Source: UBA8401 sp041665525
GTDB lineage: Bacteria; Bacteroidota; Ignavibacteria; UBA10030; UBA8401
NCBI GenBank assembly: GCA_041665525.1
Contig: JBAYIS010000002.1
Span: 1 to 64,000, forward strand
Direction of reading: 5' to 3'
Length of the DNA: 64,000 nt
In this document: positions 6,218 to 14,383 of the stretch, in pieces
Position numbering within the stretch: the stretch's first letter is position 1
Layout of the letters: every line of letters starts with the position of its first letter
Notes under the pieces: generated by a model
The model's database searches: none
What the model was told of the DNA's origin: nothing
The model's input: only the letters and a program-made list of their open reading frames with translations
Made by a program: the position numbers and the translations under genes

Positions 6218-7612
6218 ATGAAACTGCTCATCTGCTGTACAACACTCACATTTCTGTTCCTCTTCGGCTGCAAAGAAACCATCATTGAAGAACGGATCCC
6301 GAAAGAATATACCAACGATCTTCTCCATGCTGATTTGCTGGGAAAAGTCCTTCCTGTGTCCAGTAAGGCAAAAGTATTTGTCAGTCAGATTGCCGTGATC
6401 GACTCGCAGGAAATTAATCCAGGGGATGGATCATTCATTTTTCGCGACCTTCGCAGCGGCAACTATGATATCACCATTCGGTCTGACACCTACCGAACCT
6501 ATAAAAAAACCGGCGTGCAATTGAATGGCGGTAATATTGTTTACCTCGGAGAGGTTTTCCTCTCCACCATACCGGATGAAGTTGAATCCCATTATCCAGA
6601 GGACAAAGACGAAATAGTGTACGACTGGAGATACGGCAGAATCACCGTTTCCATCCTTTTCAATCAGCCTATGGACCGGGCAAGTGTTGAGAAATCTTTT
6701 ACCACCATTCCTGCCAGTGAAGGAGTTTTTACGTGGGGATATTATACAACCATGCCGTACGGCGGACTCTATTATGCATCGAACTGGTCTGATGCTAAAT
6801 CCGGTTTCGATCTAGGGGCGACGATCACCACTTTCAGCAAAGTAAAATCGATGACCTATACGTTCTCTCAAAAGGATTCGTATGTTGATTCAACGTATAC
6901 CGTCACGCTCGGCACCGGTGCAAAAGACTCTTCGGGAAAGCCGTTGCGCTTTCCGTTGAAATTCATTTTCAAAACGGTCCAATCATACACCACACAAACC
7001 GGCATTCAAACGACTCCTGTTCACGGTGATATTAATGTGTCGCCATTGTCTTATTCAGGCATTTCGTTGACGTTTCCCCGCAGAATGGATCGCAGTTCCA
7101 CCGAAGCAGCGATTACCGTAACACCTGAGATGAACAAAGTGTTTTTATGGGGGGAAGAAAATCGCATTTCCCTTTATACCGGCGGTCCGTTCTTGTCCGA
7201 CACACTGATCACAGTTATTGTGGACAGCACTGCAAAAGATAAAGACGGAGTAAAACTTGGTCACCGATATACCTTTTCATTCAGAACGGCACCGGTAAAG
7301 CTTGATTATTCTTCACCATCCAATGGAGAGATCTATGTGTCAACGAATAGGACTATGCAAATGAGTTTTAATACGTATGTAGACCTGACGAGTGTTCAAA
7401 CAGGATTCTCTATCACACCTGCTCTTTCCGGCAAGCTAACCTACTACAATTACGGCTCATATGATTCACCCAGTCAGGTGATTTTTACTCCCACCACAAC
7501 CATGCAGCCGAATACAAAATACACTGTCACGTTAACCACCGGAGTAAAGGATATCTATGGTATCCCGATGAAGACGCCGCAGAGCTTTTCCTTCATCACC
7601 CGGCCAAATTAA
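6218..7612 (+). CDS. Surface lipoprotein with carboxypeptidase-regulatory-like domain and SbsA-like Ig domains
   Basis: 464 residues. A lipoprotein signal ends in the lipobox LFGC (Cys18). Residues about 35-110 resemble a carboxypeptidase-regulatory-like beta-sandwich (GSFIFRDLRSGNYDITIRS). Three Big_5/SbsA-type Ig repeats follow, each with a FNQPMDRAS / FPRRMDRSS / FNTYVDLTS motif and a closing YTVTLGTGAKD-like strand. Such proteins sit on the cell surface and mediate binding or structure; no catalytic residues are seen. GGGGAGGA precedes the ATG by 7 bp and a perfect terminator follows the stop. It is monocistronic. Confidence 0.8.
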   Translation: MKLLICCTTLTFLFLFGCKETIIEERIPKEYTNDLLHADLLGKVLPVSSKAKVFVSQIAVIDSQEINPGDGSFIFRDLRSGNYDITIRSDTYRTYKKTGVQLNGGNIVYLGEVFLSTIPDEVESHYPEDKDEIVYDWRYGRITVSILFNQPMDRASVEKSFTTIPASEGVFTWGYYTTMPYGGLYYASNWSDAKSGFDLGATITTFSKVKSMTYTFSQKDSYVDSTYTVTLGTGAKDSSGKPLRFPLKFIFKTVQSYTTQTGIQTTPVHGDINVSPLSYSGISLTFPRRMDRSSTEAAITVTPEMNKVFLWGEENRISLYTGGPFLSDTLITVIVDSTAKDKDGVKLGHRYTFSFRTAPVKLDYSSPSNGEIYVSTNRTMQMSFNTYVDLTSVQTGFSITPALSGKLTYYNYGSYDSPSQVIFTPTTTMQPNTKYTVTLTTGVKDIYGIPMKTPQSFSFITRPN

Positions 7613-7645
7613 AATAATAAAGCCCGCGCTGCGGGCTTTATTATT
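7613..7645 (+). terminator. Rho-independent terminator after the Ig-domain lipoprotein
   Basis: AATAATAAAGCCCGC - GCT - GCGGGCTTTATTATT: a perfect 15-bp stem, usable in both directions, directly after the TAA stop. It may also serve the converging TerB-like gene unit. Confidence 0.85.
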
Positions 7646-7685
7646 CCATTGTGAAAAATGTTTCGGTGCCTTACTTCATCGTCAT

Positions 7686-8123
7686 TTAATGCGGTCCGGC
7701 GGACGAAAAATACTGAACCGTGATATCATCTACTTCCAGGGTGGGGGGAAGCTCTCGTCGAATTGCAGCTTTATCATGTTCCCGCTGAAACCATGAACTG
7801 TCAATTCTATTTTTTGCCGCTGCGGTTCTCAACCATTCTTCCTCAGAGGGATGAAGTTCATTGTCCGAAAAAGCTATCGCAAGTCCGTCTTTGATAAATT
7901 TCTCCGCCAGGGCTTTTGACGAAAATTCCGGGATAATGTCGATGATATACTCATTCACCAGAATGTCTCGAATGGCATTGTCACAAAATTCAAGTTCAAA
8001 ACCGAGGGTCTTCCCAATCCGCTTCATCAATTGAATCTCCGGTTTCGTTACGAGACGGTCCTTACGGATAAGCAGAAGCAATCCTTTGAAATAGGCACTT
8101 CCATCAATAATGCTGATATTCAT
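7686..8123 (-). CDS. TerB-like domain protein
   Basis: 145 residues, with GAAAGGAG before the ATG. The N-terminal part (YFKGLLLLIRKDRLVTKPEI and LMKRIGKTLGF) resembles the helical TerB/tellurite-resistance domain, and IAFSDNELHPSEEEWL its second helical repeat with an acidic loop. The biochemical role of stand-alone TerB domains is not settled. It follows the PLP enzyme gene by 10 bp and is the last gene of a four-gene unit. Confidence 0.55.
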   Translation of the reverse strand: MNISIIDGSAYFKGLLLLIRKDRLVTKPEIQLMKRIGKTLGFELEFCDNAIRDILVNEYIIDIIPEFSSKALAEKFIKDGLAIAFSDNELHPSEEEWLRTAAAKNRIDSSWFQREHDKAAIRRELPPTLEVDDITVQYFSSAGPH

Positions 8124-8133
8124 ACGGCTCCTT

Positions 8134-9333
8134 TCAGCGTATCTTTTTCAACGCCTGATCAAAATCAGCGATCAGATCATCGATCCCCTCCGCTCCAACT
8201 GATATCCGGATCATTCCCGGTGTTACACCGTGCTGCGTCAATTCCGCAGCGCTCATATTTACATGGGATGAATAAACAGGTATGCTCACAAGCGTTTCTA
8301 CCCCGCCGAGTGACATAGCATTAACGGCTACATTCAGCGAATCACACACTTTTGCGGCACCGTTTACCCCCCCTTTCACTTCGATCAATACCATCGCTCC
8401 AAATCCGCTCATCTGTTTTTTTGCAATGGCATGATGCGGATGCGATTTCAGTCCTGGATAGAATACACGCAAAACGTTTGGATGTTTTTCCAGTGATTGG
8501 GCAAGTTTCATGGCATTGTCCGTCTGCCGGAGAACGCGCAGTTCGAATGTCTTCAAGCTTCGGGAGAGCAGAAATGCGGCGAACGGGTCTGCGCAGCCGC
8601 CGAGATATTTTGCGATCTGACGTACCTGTTTCAAGTCCTTTTTGGAACCGATAACTGCTCCGGCAAGCACATCGCTGTGTCCGCCAATGTACTTGGTGGC
8701 GCTTTCAACAATCATGTCGAATCCGATTTCAAACGGAAATTGATGCAGGCAGGAAGCGAATGTATTATCGATCATCGTTACGATCCCAATGCCGTGCTTT
8801 TTTTCCGCCCGTTTGACTTCGGCAACTGCTTTGTACAAATCAATGATGCCCACGGTCGGATTGGTCGGCGATTCGCAGAAGAACAATTTCGTTTTTGGAG
8901 TCGCAAGCGCGGATATATCGCCAAGCGCATCTGCCTGCACATATTTCACGGTCACATTAAACTGCGGCAGCACATCACGGAAGAAACGGTACGTTCCGCC
9001 GTACAGCGCAGGTGTGCTGATAATCTCATCCCCCGATTTCACGATAGAAAGAACGGCCGTGGATATTGCGGCCATACCGGAGGAAAAGAGCGCTGCGGAT
9101 TCGGCATCGTTCATCACCGCAAGCTTTTCCTCTACATCCTCCACCGACGGATTGTGATACCGCGAATAGACATACACGCTCGCATCACCCTGCGAATATC
9201 GCACCGCATCGTCGGAGTTTTCAAATCGGTAGGTGGATGTTTGATAGATGGGAGGCGCAACCGGACCTTTATACGGATGGAGCTTCTTCCCGTGGATGGC
9301 GCGCGTGGCGACGGAAGTTTTTTTTGATTTCAT
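8134..9333 (-). CDS. Cys/Met metabolism PLP-dependent enzyme (cystathionine gamma-synthase / gamma-lyase / methionine gamma-lyase group)
   Basis: 399 residues of the trans-sulfuration family. YQTSTYRFEN, ALFSSGMAAISTAVLS (phosphate-binding Ser/Gly turn), IDNTFAS (Asp to pyridine N), and SATKYIGGHSD with the PLP Schiff-base Lys are all present; the C-terminal LVSIPVYSSHVNMSAAEL and PGMIRISVGAE bind the substrate carboxylate. The exact reaction cannot be fixed by eye. The ATG directly follows the amidase stop TAG, so the two are co-transcribed. Confidence 0.9.
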   Translation of the reverse strand: MKSKKTSVATRAIHGKKLHPYKGPVAPPIYQTSTYRFENSDDAVRYSQGDASVYVYSRYHNPSVEDVEEKLAVMNDAESAALFSSGMAAISTAVLSIVKSGDEIISTPALYGGTYRFFRDVLPQFNVTVKYVQADALGDISALATPKTKLFFCESPTNPTVGIIDLYKAVAEVKRAEKKHGIGIVTMIDNTFASCLHQFPFEIGFDMIVESATKYIGGHSDVLAGAVIGSKKDLKQVRQIAKYLGGCADPFAAFLLSRSLKTFELRVLRQTDNAMKLAQSLEKHPNVLRVFYPGLKSHPHHAIAKKQMSGFGAMVLIEVKGGVNGAAKVCDSLNVAVNAMSLGGVETLVSIPVYSSHVNMSAAELTQHGVTPGMIRISVGAEGIDDLIADFDQALKKIR

Positions 9334-10938
9334 CTATTGATTCTCATCCTCGTATTCGTTCTTATACCCTTTCAGAGCATTCGTGATGGCGGTGGCGATC
9401 TTTTTCTGCCCGGCAGGACTGCGCAGGAATCGTTCATCCTTCACATTAGAAAGGTATCCTGTTTCCACCAGCACATTCGGCATGGAAGCGCCGACCAGCA
9501 CATAAAATCCCGCCTGTTTTACCGGTTGACGCATCCCTTCCATCTGTGCGCTCATCGTCTCTTCCAGCATTTCTGCCAAACGCTCGCTCTGTTTTACATA
9601 CGCACTTTGCGCCATTGTAAGGATGATGAAGTTCTCTTCGGTCAGTTCCTGGTACCGGTCCTCAAAATCCTTTTCCAGTTTTACAACATCGTTTTCTTTC
9701 TCCGCAATGCGGATCGCATCTTCCGTCTTACCGGGACGGAGCAGATAGATTTCGAAACCGTTCGCTGAGGATGGCTTTCGTTCCGTAGAATTGCAGTGGA
9801 TGCTGATGAAGATTTTCCCTTCATTCTCATTGGCGATCTGTCCGCGACGATACAATTCAATAAACCGGTCTGTCTTACGGGTGTACACCACTTTAATATC
9901 CGGCATCTCTTTTTTGATCATCTCGCCAAGCTTTAATGCTATACCGAGAGTGATATCCTTTTCTCGCGTGCCGATGAGACCGATTGTTCCGGGATCATGT
10001 CCGCCGTGCCCGGGATCGATGACGACAACATCCAGTTTCCATTTCTTCTTCTGCTTCGCAATGGAGTTAACCATCTGTTGGCGCGCCCGTTCCGCCTGCT
10101 GACGCCGGATGGCGATGGAATCGACTTTCGGTTCTGCTTTCATTTCCGGCGGAGGAATGAGCGTCAACAGTATATCATCGCTCGTTTGATCCTGCACGAT
10201 TTCCGATTGGTCTACTTTCCCACGAATCTGGAGCGAAAGCTGCAGCGCTGTTTGGGATTGAACAGGTTTCACTCTGCGGAGAATCCCTCCGGTGAATGTC
10301 GTATCAAACGCGACCGTGTCACAGACGGCACCCGGCAGCGTAATGTAAATCCATTCGCCGATTTGCAGCGTGCGATTAAAATCGTTCACCCTGCCGGAAA
10401 GATGGATGCGAAATAGCGTTCCGTTCTTCTTCTCTTCCAGTGAATATCCCGTTATCGCAGGAATGATCGGTACGGTGTCCGCTGCAACGGCTGGAACTGT
10501 CGCAGCTGCCAACAGAGAATCGGCGGCCGTGCGGAAAAGGCTCATCACCTGATCGAACGGCGCATAGTAGCTCATTTCATGGATCCGAACCGGGAAGGAG
10601 AGTTGATACACACGGTAGCGCATGTTTCCGGTCGATGTGACGACCACAAAGGAATTGTTCGTCGAAAATTTCACTGCAGAACCGGGAAATTTCACATCCA
10701 GTTTTTGAAGCTGAATATTCTCATAGAGATCTGCATTGAGAAATCGCGAAAGGCTTTGAATAGAAACAAGAAGAGTAGAGTCACTCCGGACCGTCTGGAC
10801 GAAAGCTTCCCGATCCGCAGATCGCACCATGACGGAGTCGAATGAATGAAAAGACTGACCGCGAAGGCCGCCGGAGAACACAACAACCGACAACATACCG
10901 AGGAGAATCTTCAGAAAGGCGGGGTTCCGTCTCATCAT
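9334..10938 (-). CDS. N-acetylmuramoyl-L-alanine amidase with AMIN-like domain
   Basis: 534 residues: signal peptide (about 1-27), a copper-amine-oxidase-like/beta-rich N-terminal part, an AMIN-like beta domain (about 165-260, GTLFRIHLSGRVNDFN), then the Amidase_3 catalytic domain from about 305: VVIDPGHGGHDPG (Zn His), REKDITL (Zn Glu), FISIHCNS (Zn His), VLVETGYLSN (catalytic Glu). It cleaves the peptide stem from murein in the periplasm, mainly at division. It starts within the yajQ stop (ATGATG overlap) and ends right before the PLP enzyme. Confidence 0.9.
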   Translation of the reverse strand: MMRRNPAFLKILLGMLSVVVFSGGLRGQSFHSFDSVMVRSADREAFVQTVRSDSTLLVSIQSLSRFLNADLYENIQLQKLDVKFPGSAVKFSTNNSFVVVTSTGNMRYRVYQLSFPVRIHEMSYYAPFDQVMSLFRTAADSLLAAATVPAVAADTVPIIPAITGYSLEEKKNGTLFRIHLSGRVNDFNRTLQIGEWIYITLPGAVCDTVAFDTTFTGGILRRVKPVQSQTALQLSLQIRGKVDQSEIVQDQTSDDILLTLIPPPEMKAEPKVDSIAIRRQQAERARQQMVNSIAKQKKKWKLDVVVIDPGHGGHDPGTIGLIGTREKDITLGIALKLGEMIKKEMPDIKVVYTRKTDRFIELYRRGQIANENEGKIFISIHCNSTERKPSSANGFEIYLLRPGKTEDAIRIAEKENDVVKLEKDFEDRYQELTEENFIILTMAQSAYVKQSERLAEMLEETMSAQMEGMRQPVKQAGFYVLVGASMPNVLVETGYLSNVKDERFLRSPAGQKKIATAITNALKGYKNEYEDENQ

Positions 10939-11432
10939 CGATAATTGGTGAATTGAAGTGGAAGCGGAAATTCCGTTCCGCGCAATTTAGCGATGATCGT
11001 CTGCAAATCGTCCTTATCTTTTCCCGTCACACGGACCTGATCGTCCATGATGGATGCCTGCACACGGATCTTCGTATCCTTGATAATCTGCACGAGTTTT
11101 TTCGCGTTCTCCTTGTCGATTCCGACCAGCAGTGTTATCTTTTGTCGGATGGTGCCGCCGGATGCCGTTTCAACATTTCCATATTTCAGCGTTTTTATCG
11201 CGATGCCCCGTTTAATAAATTTGTTCTGCAGTATGTCGACCACCGCCTTCAGACGGAAATCGTCTTCCGTATGGAGTGTGATCTCTTTTTCCTTCTCCGT
11301 AAAGTCGATGGACGTTTTGGAATCCTTGAAATCGTATCGGGTCGCAACTTCCTTCCGCGCCTGATTCAGGGCATTGTCCACTTCCTGCATGTTCACTTCG
11401 GAAACGATATCAAATGAATTTTGTTGTGCCAT
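10935..11432 (-). CDS. yajQ: YajQ family nucleotide-binding protein
   Basis: 165 residues, the normal length. NSFDIVSEVNMQEVDNALNQ at the N-terminus and the family blocks TRYDFK, IDFTEKEKEITLHTEDDF and DDQVRVTGKDKDDLQ are clear. YajQ proteins have two RNA-binding-like ferredoxin folds; some members bind cyclic di-GMP and others tRNA/GTP. Cytoplasmic. First gene of yajQ-amidase-PLP enzyme-terB, overlapping the amidase by 4 bp. Confidence 0.93.
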   Translation of the reverse strand: MAQQNSFDIVSEVNMQEVDNALNQARKEVATRYDFKDSKTSIDFTEKEKEITLHTEDDFRLKAVVDILQNKFIKRGIAIKTLKYGNVETASGGTIRQKITLLVGIDKENAKKLVQIIKDTKIRVQASIMDDQVRVTGKDKDDLQTIIAKLRGTEFPLPLQFTNYR

Positions 11433-11465
11433 AGTGTTTTTCTGTAATGTACAATGATTTACCCT

Positions 11466-12098
11466 CTATTTCAAAATTTCACCGGTCTCGCTGCTCCAAA
11501 AAAGAAGGTCGAGCTCATCCACCGTGATCCCGATCTCATCCGCAAACCGCAAAAACCTTTTCTCAATTTGATGATAGCGGCGCATTGTCAGCGTCTGTGG
11601 AATCATGCGGATCACCCCGAAGTATTTCAGATTCTTCAAAATGTGGCGATCGAGTATCGTTAATCCGTCGTTCTTCCCAATATTCCTCAGAAAATGAGTC
11701 GCTTCTTTGTAACTCAATCCTTTCACATTCTTCACCAGCCATTCCCGTTTTGCGACAGCAGAAAGCGCGCTGGTCGTTATCGCGAGAATCGCCGGATAAT
11801 TTTCCCTCATCTCGAGGATCCGTTTTGCCTTCGTTCTGTGAAACCGGATATAGTATCCCGGTTGAAACAGCAGCGGTTCCGGATCAACTGCGGCATGGAA
11901 GAAGTCCGCCGCTTCAAAACTTTGCTGCGCTTTTGCCGCATTCACCGCGCTGGATTGCGGCGTCATCAGACAATAGATTAATTCATAAAAGTATTTTGAC
12001 TCCGGGACTCTCCGATATTCTCGTAAACGCCGCCGGATCGCGCTGCGTTTTTGCGAATATGCAGTGAACAGGAGTTCAAGATTTCGGTACTTTTTCAT
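11466..12098 (-). CDS. ogg: 8-oxoguanine DNA glycosylase/AP lyase, Ogg2 (archaeal/Thermotoga) type
   Basis: 210 residues from the ATG at 12098, which overlaps the mutY stop by 4 bp; an upstream frame would add residues inside mutY. The C-terminal helix-hairpin-helix VKGLSYKEATHFLRNIG carries the catalytic Lys131, and LTILDRHILK the catalytic Asp150, as in MjaOgg and Thermotoga Ogg. The protein ends in a Lys, as Ogg2 enzymes do. It removes 8-oxoG opposite C and cuts the strand. Coupling with mutY gives a two-part anti-oxidation repair unit. Confidence 0.85.
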   Translation of the reverse strand: MKKYRNLELLFTAYSQKRSAIRRRLREYRRVPESKYFYELIYCLMTPQSSAVNAAKAQQSFEAADFFHAAVDPEPLLFQPGYYIRFHRTKAKRILEMRENYPAILAITTSALSAVAKREWLVKNVKGLSYKEATHFLRNIGKNDGLTILDRHILKNLKYFGVIRMIPQTLTMRRYHQIEKRFLRFADEIGITVDELDLLFWSSETGEILK

Positions 12099-12994
12099 TT
12101 TGCAATGGTATATTTCCCCCGGCGGAAGGTAAGTATCTTTTCCCGATGCATCGCATGGAGCACCGTTTCGATCCATGCAGCATCCCGCGGCGAACTCCCT
12201 TTCCACAACGTCGACGCAATTTCATCGGCTGGCAGCGAGTGATGCAGCAGCATTTTCACTATTCGTCCGCGATAGATCCTCCTCGGAATCCCCTTCCATG
12301 ACGGTTCGGTCTTTTCCTTCTTCGCCGGCTTTTGAAGAAACGCGGGGGAGAAGGAAGAGCGGCACTGCGACGTAACCGGACATTCGGCACATTTTGGTTT
12401 CCGCGCAGTGCAGATACGTGCACCCAGATCCATCAACGCCTGATTCCATCGGGAACTGCCGCGCGCCGGCAGGAATACTACTGCTTTCTCCCACGCATCC
12501 GCTTCACGGAGTATTTCTGTTGAAGATGTAACCGCACGAGTCCACCGTGTAAGAATCCTTCTGATATTCACATCCACCACGGGCAGCTGTTGACCGAATG
12601 CAAAACAGCAAACGGCGTGTGCGGTATATCGCCCGATGCCGGGAAGTTTCTGCAGTTCCTCCGGATTGCGGGGCAGCCGTGAATGAAATTGTTGTGAAAC
12701 AGTTTTCGCCAATCGGTGCAACCGTAGTGCGCGGCTGTTGTATCCGAGGCCGGACCATTCGCGAAGCACATCCGAAGCAGAAGCGTTCGCCAGATCGACA
12801 AATGTCGGGAATCGTTTTCTCCAGCGGCGATAAAATTCGGAGACACGGTTCACCTGCGTTTGCTGAGCCATTATCTCGGAAAGAAGGATACTGTAGGGAT
12901 CGGAGGTTCTTCTCCACGGAAGCGCACGTTGATTTTGTGCGTACCATCGGAGGATCGGAGTATGGAAACGAACGGCAGTCTGTTGTTTGGGCAC
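12095..12994 (-). CDS. mutY: A/G-specific adenine DNA glycosylase, short form
   Basis: 299 residues from GTG. Catalytic Glu40 in SEIMAQQTQV, the HhH LPGIGRYTAHAV at 118-129, catalytic Asp141 in VVDVNIRRI, and the 4Fe-4S cysteines C195, C202, C205, C211 (C-X6-C-X2-C-X5-C) are all present. It removes A mispaired with 8-oxoG. The usual MutT-like C-terminal recognition domain is absent; the last 90 residues are a short basic and helical tail. Translationally coupled to ogg. It starts weakly (no clear ribosome site). Confidence 0.9.
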   Translation of the reverse strand: MPKQQTAVRFHTPILRWYAQNQRALPWRRTSDPYSILLSEIMAQQTQVNRVSEFYRRWRKRFPTFVDLANASASDVLREWSGLGYNSRALRLHRLAKTVSQQFHSRLPRNPEELQKLPGIGRYTAHAVCCFAFGQQLPVVDVNIRRILTRWTRAVTSSTEILREADAWEKAVVFLPARGSSRWNQALMDLGARICTARKPKCAECPVTSQCRSSFSPAFLQKPAKKEKTEPSWKGIPRRIYRGRIVKMLLHHSLPADEIASTLWKGSSPRDAAWIETVLHAMHREKILTFRRGKYTIAK

Positions 12995-13096
12995 GGATAC
13001 GATCGAATGAAGCAGGTGAAACTTGACGGCCTTTTATAGCGTGAATGACATCAGGTAAAAAGGGGAACAATTGGACAAACTGTTTTTTCTGTCGTA

Positions 13097-13801
13097 TTAA
13101 TCTTCCGTTTTCAGAACAAATCCCTGTCCATACACGGTATGGATTAATTTCTTTGGGAAATCCTTATCTACTGACTTTCGGAGATAGTTTATATAGACGT
13201 CCACAAAATTCGTTCCGGCGTCAAATTTGTGCCCCCAAACTTCTTCTGCGATCTCTTTCCGGGAAACGACCTTATCCTTTTTCCGGAGAAGATATTCCAG
13301 CAATGCAAATTCGCGCGGACTAAGGTTAATGTCGCTCCCATTGCGAACAACTTTTCGGGAGACGAGGTCCATTTCAAGATCGCCGGCAGAAAGTTTTACG
13401 ATCTCCTGTGCGGAGGGAACGCGGCGCATCAGTGCATCGATTCGGGCAACCAGTTCCTTCACGTCGAATGGTTTTGCAAGATAATCATCCGCACCCAGTT
13501 TCAATCCTTTCACTTTATCTTCTACCGCGTTCAATCCCGAAAGGATCAGGACGGGAGGATATGCAGATTTTTTCCGCATATCTTTTAACACATCAAAGCC
13601 GGATTTTTTGGGAAGGGAAAGGTCAAGAATGATGAGATCATACGGAACAGCATTGATACTGTTTGTCGCATCTTCACCATTTACGGCAATCTCAACAGCA
13701 AACTGTTTGGAGAGTCGTTTTTCCACCAGCATTGCAATGTCCTTATTGTCTTCCACAATAAGAACTCGCTTCAATTCCTGTTCATCTTTTTTATTGTTCA
13801 T
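13097..13801 (-). CDS. OmpR/PhoB-family response regulator
   Basis: 234 residues: receiver domain 11-125 with VLIVEDN, phosphoacceptor Asp in LIILDLSLPKKSG and the Lys in YLAKPFD; winged-helix DNA-binding domain about 140-232 with LSPREFALLEYLLRKKDKVV and the terminal VYGQGFVLK. No partner kinase is adjacent (the mutY gene precedes it), so it is an orphan in this window. Confidence 0.92.
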   Translation of the reverse strand: MNNKKDEQELKRVLIVEDNKDIAMLVEKRLSKQFAVEIAVNGEDATNSINAVPYDLIILDLSLPKKSGFDVLKDMRKKSAYPPVLILSGLNAVEDKVKGLKLGADDYLAKPFDVKELVARIDALMRRVPSAQEIVKLSAGDLEMDLVSRKVVRNGSDINLSPREFALLEYLLRKKDKVVSRKEIAEEVWGHKFDAGTNFVDVYINYLRKSVDKDFPKKLIHTVYGQGFVLKTED

Positions 13802-14383
13802 GGCTGCAAAAGAATATGACTGAAATGATATTGATGAACTTCCTCATACTTTCTTCAACATTCAATTACGTATGAAGACCTAAAGACCATCCCCCCACGG
13901 GATATCACCAAAAAACCGGTTGACAGCTGCGAATCCAATTATTCCGATAAAAGCGTTTCCCTGCATCACTCCATGTTCCAACGGGACAGGAAAAGCAACT
14001 GTCGGGTGAAAAGTAAAGTAATTTATGAACGAAAGCAAATTGTAACTCCAAAATTTACCGGCCCATCCAACACATTCATGGTATTTGTAACAAAACCGGT
14101 ATTCGTAAATTCGTGTCATTAGTACGGTCAACAGGAAATCGGTGCACTGGTTCTGACGAACTGATGACAATATTTCGGTCCCGCAACTCAAATGGAAAGA
14201 GCAACAGCCTTCTTAGACTCCCAGACCATTATTTGAAAAAGAATGCGACGTTGGAAGTGTAGCAATTTTCACGAACATCTCTCCTCCTCCCTAAATCCTT
14301 CGACTGATAGTGTAGGCCGGATACTCCACCGACAATAGAGTTTGTTACACTATATGGTCAGTTACGGTGTTTTAAAGACATTT
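13802..14383. other. Gene-poor stretch with degenerate repeat-like sequence
   Basis: 582 bp without a convincing gene. On the minus strand a strong AGGAGG site precedes an ATG at 14278, but the frame meets TAA after 21 codons; the same frame then stays open to 13880 with an unlikely, Tyr/Phe/Cys-rich composition. The part near 14080-14130 looks like degenerate AT-rich repeat sequence. An 8-bp inverted repeat (ATAGTGTA 14307-14314, TACACTAT 14346-14353) lies downstream of the transferase gene. It may be a decayed gene or an upstream region of the response regulator. Confidence 0.4.

Noticed and set aside
8497..9327. Long frame (276 codons) on the plus strand
   Set aside because: Lies fully antisense to the PLP enzyme gene, whose residues are clearly conserved; the composition is that of a shadow frame.
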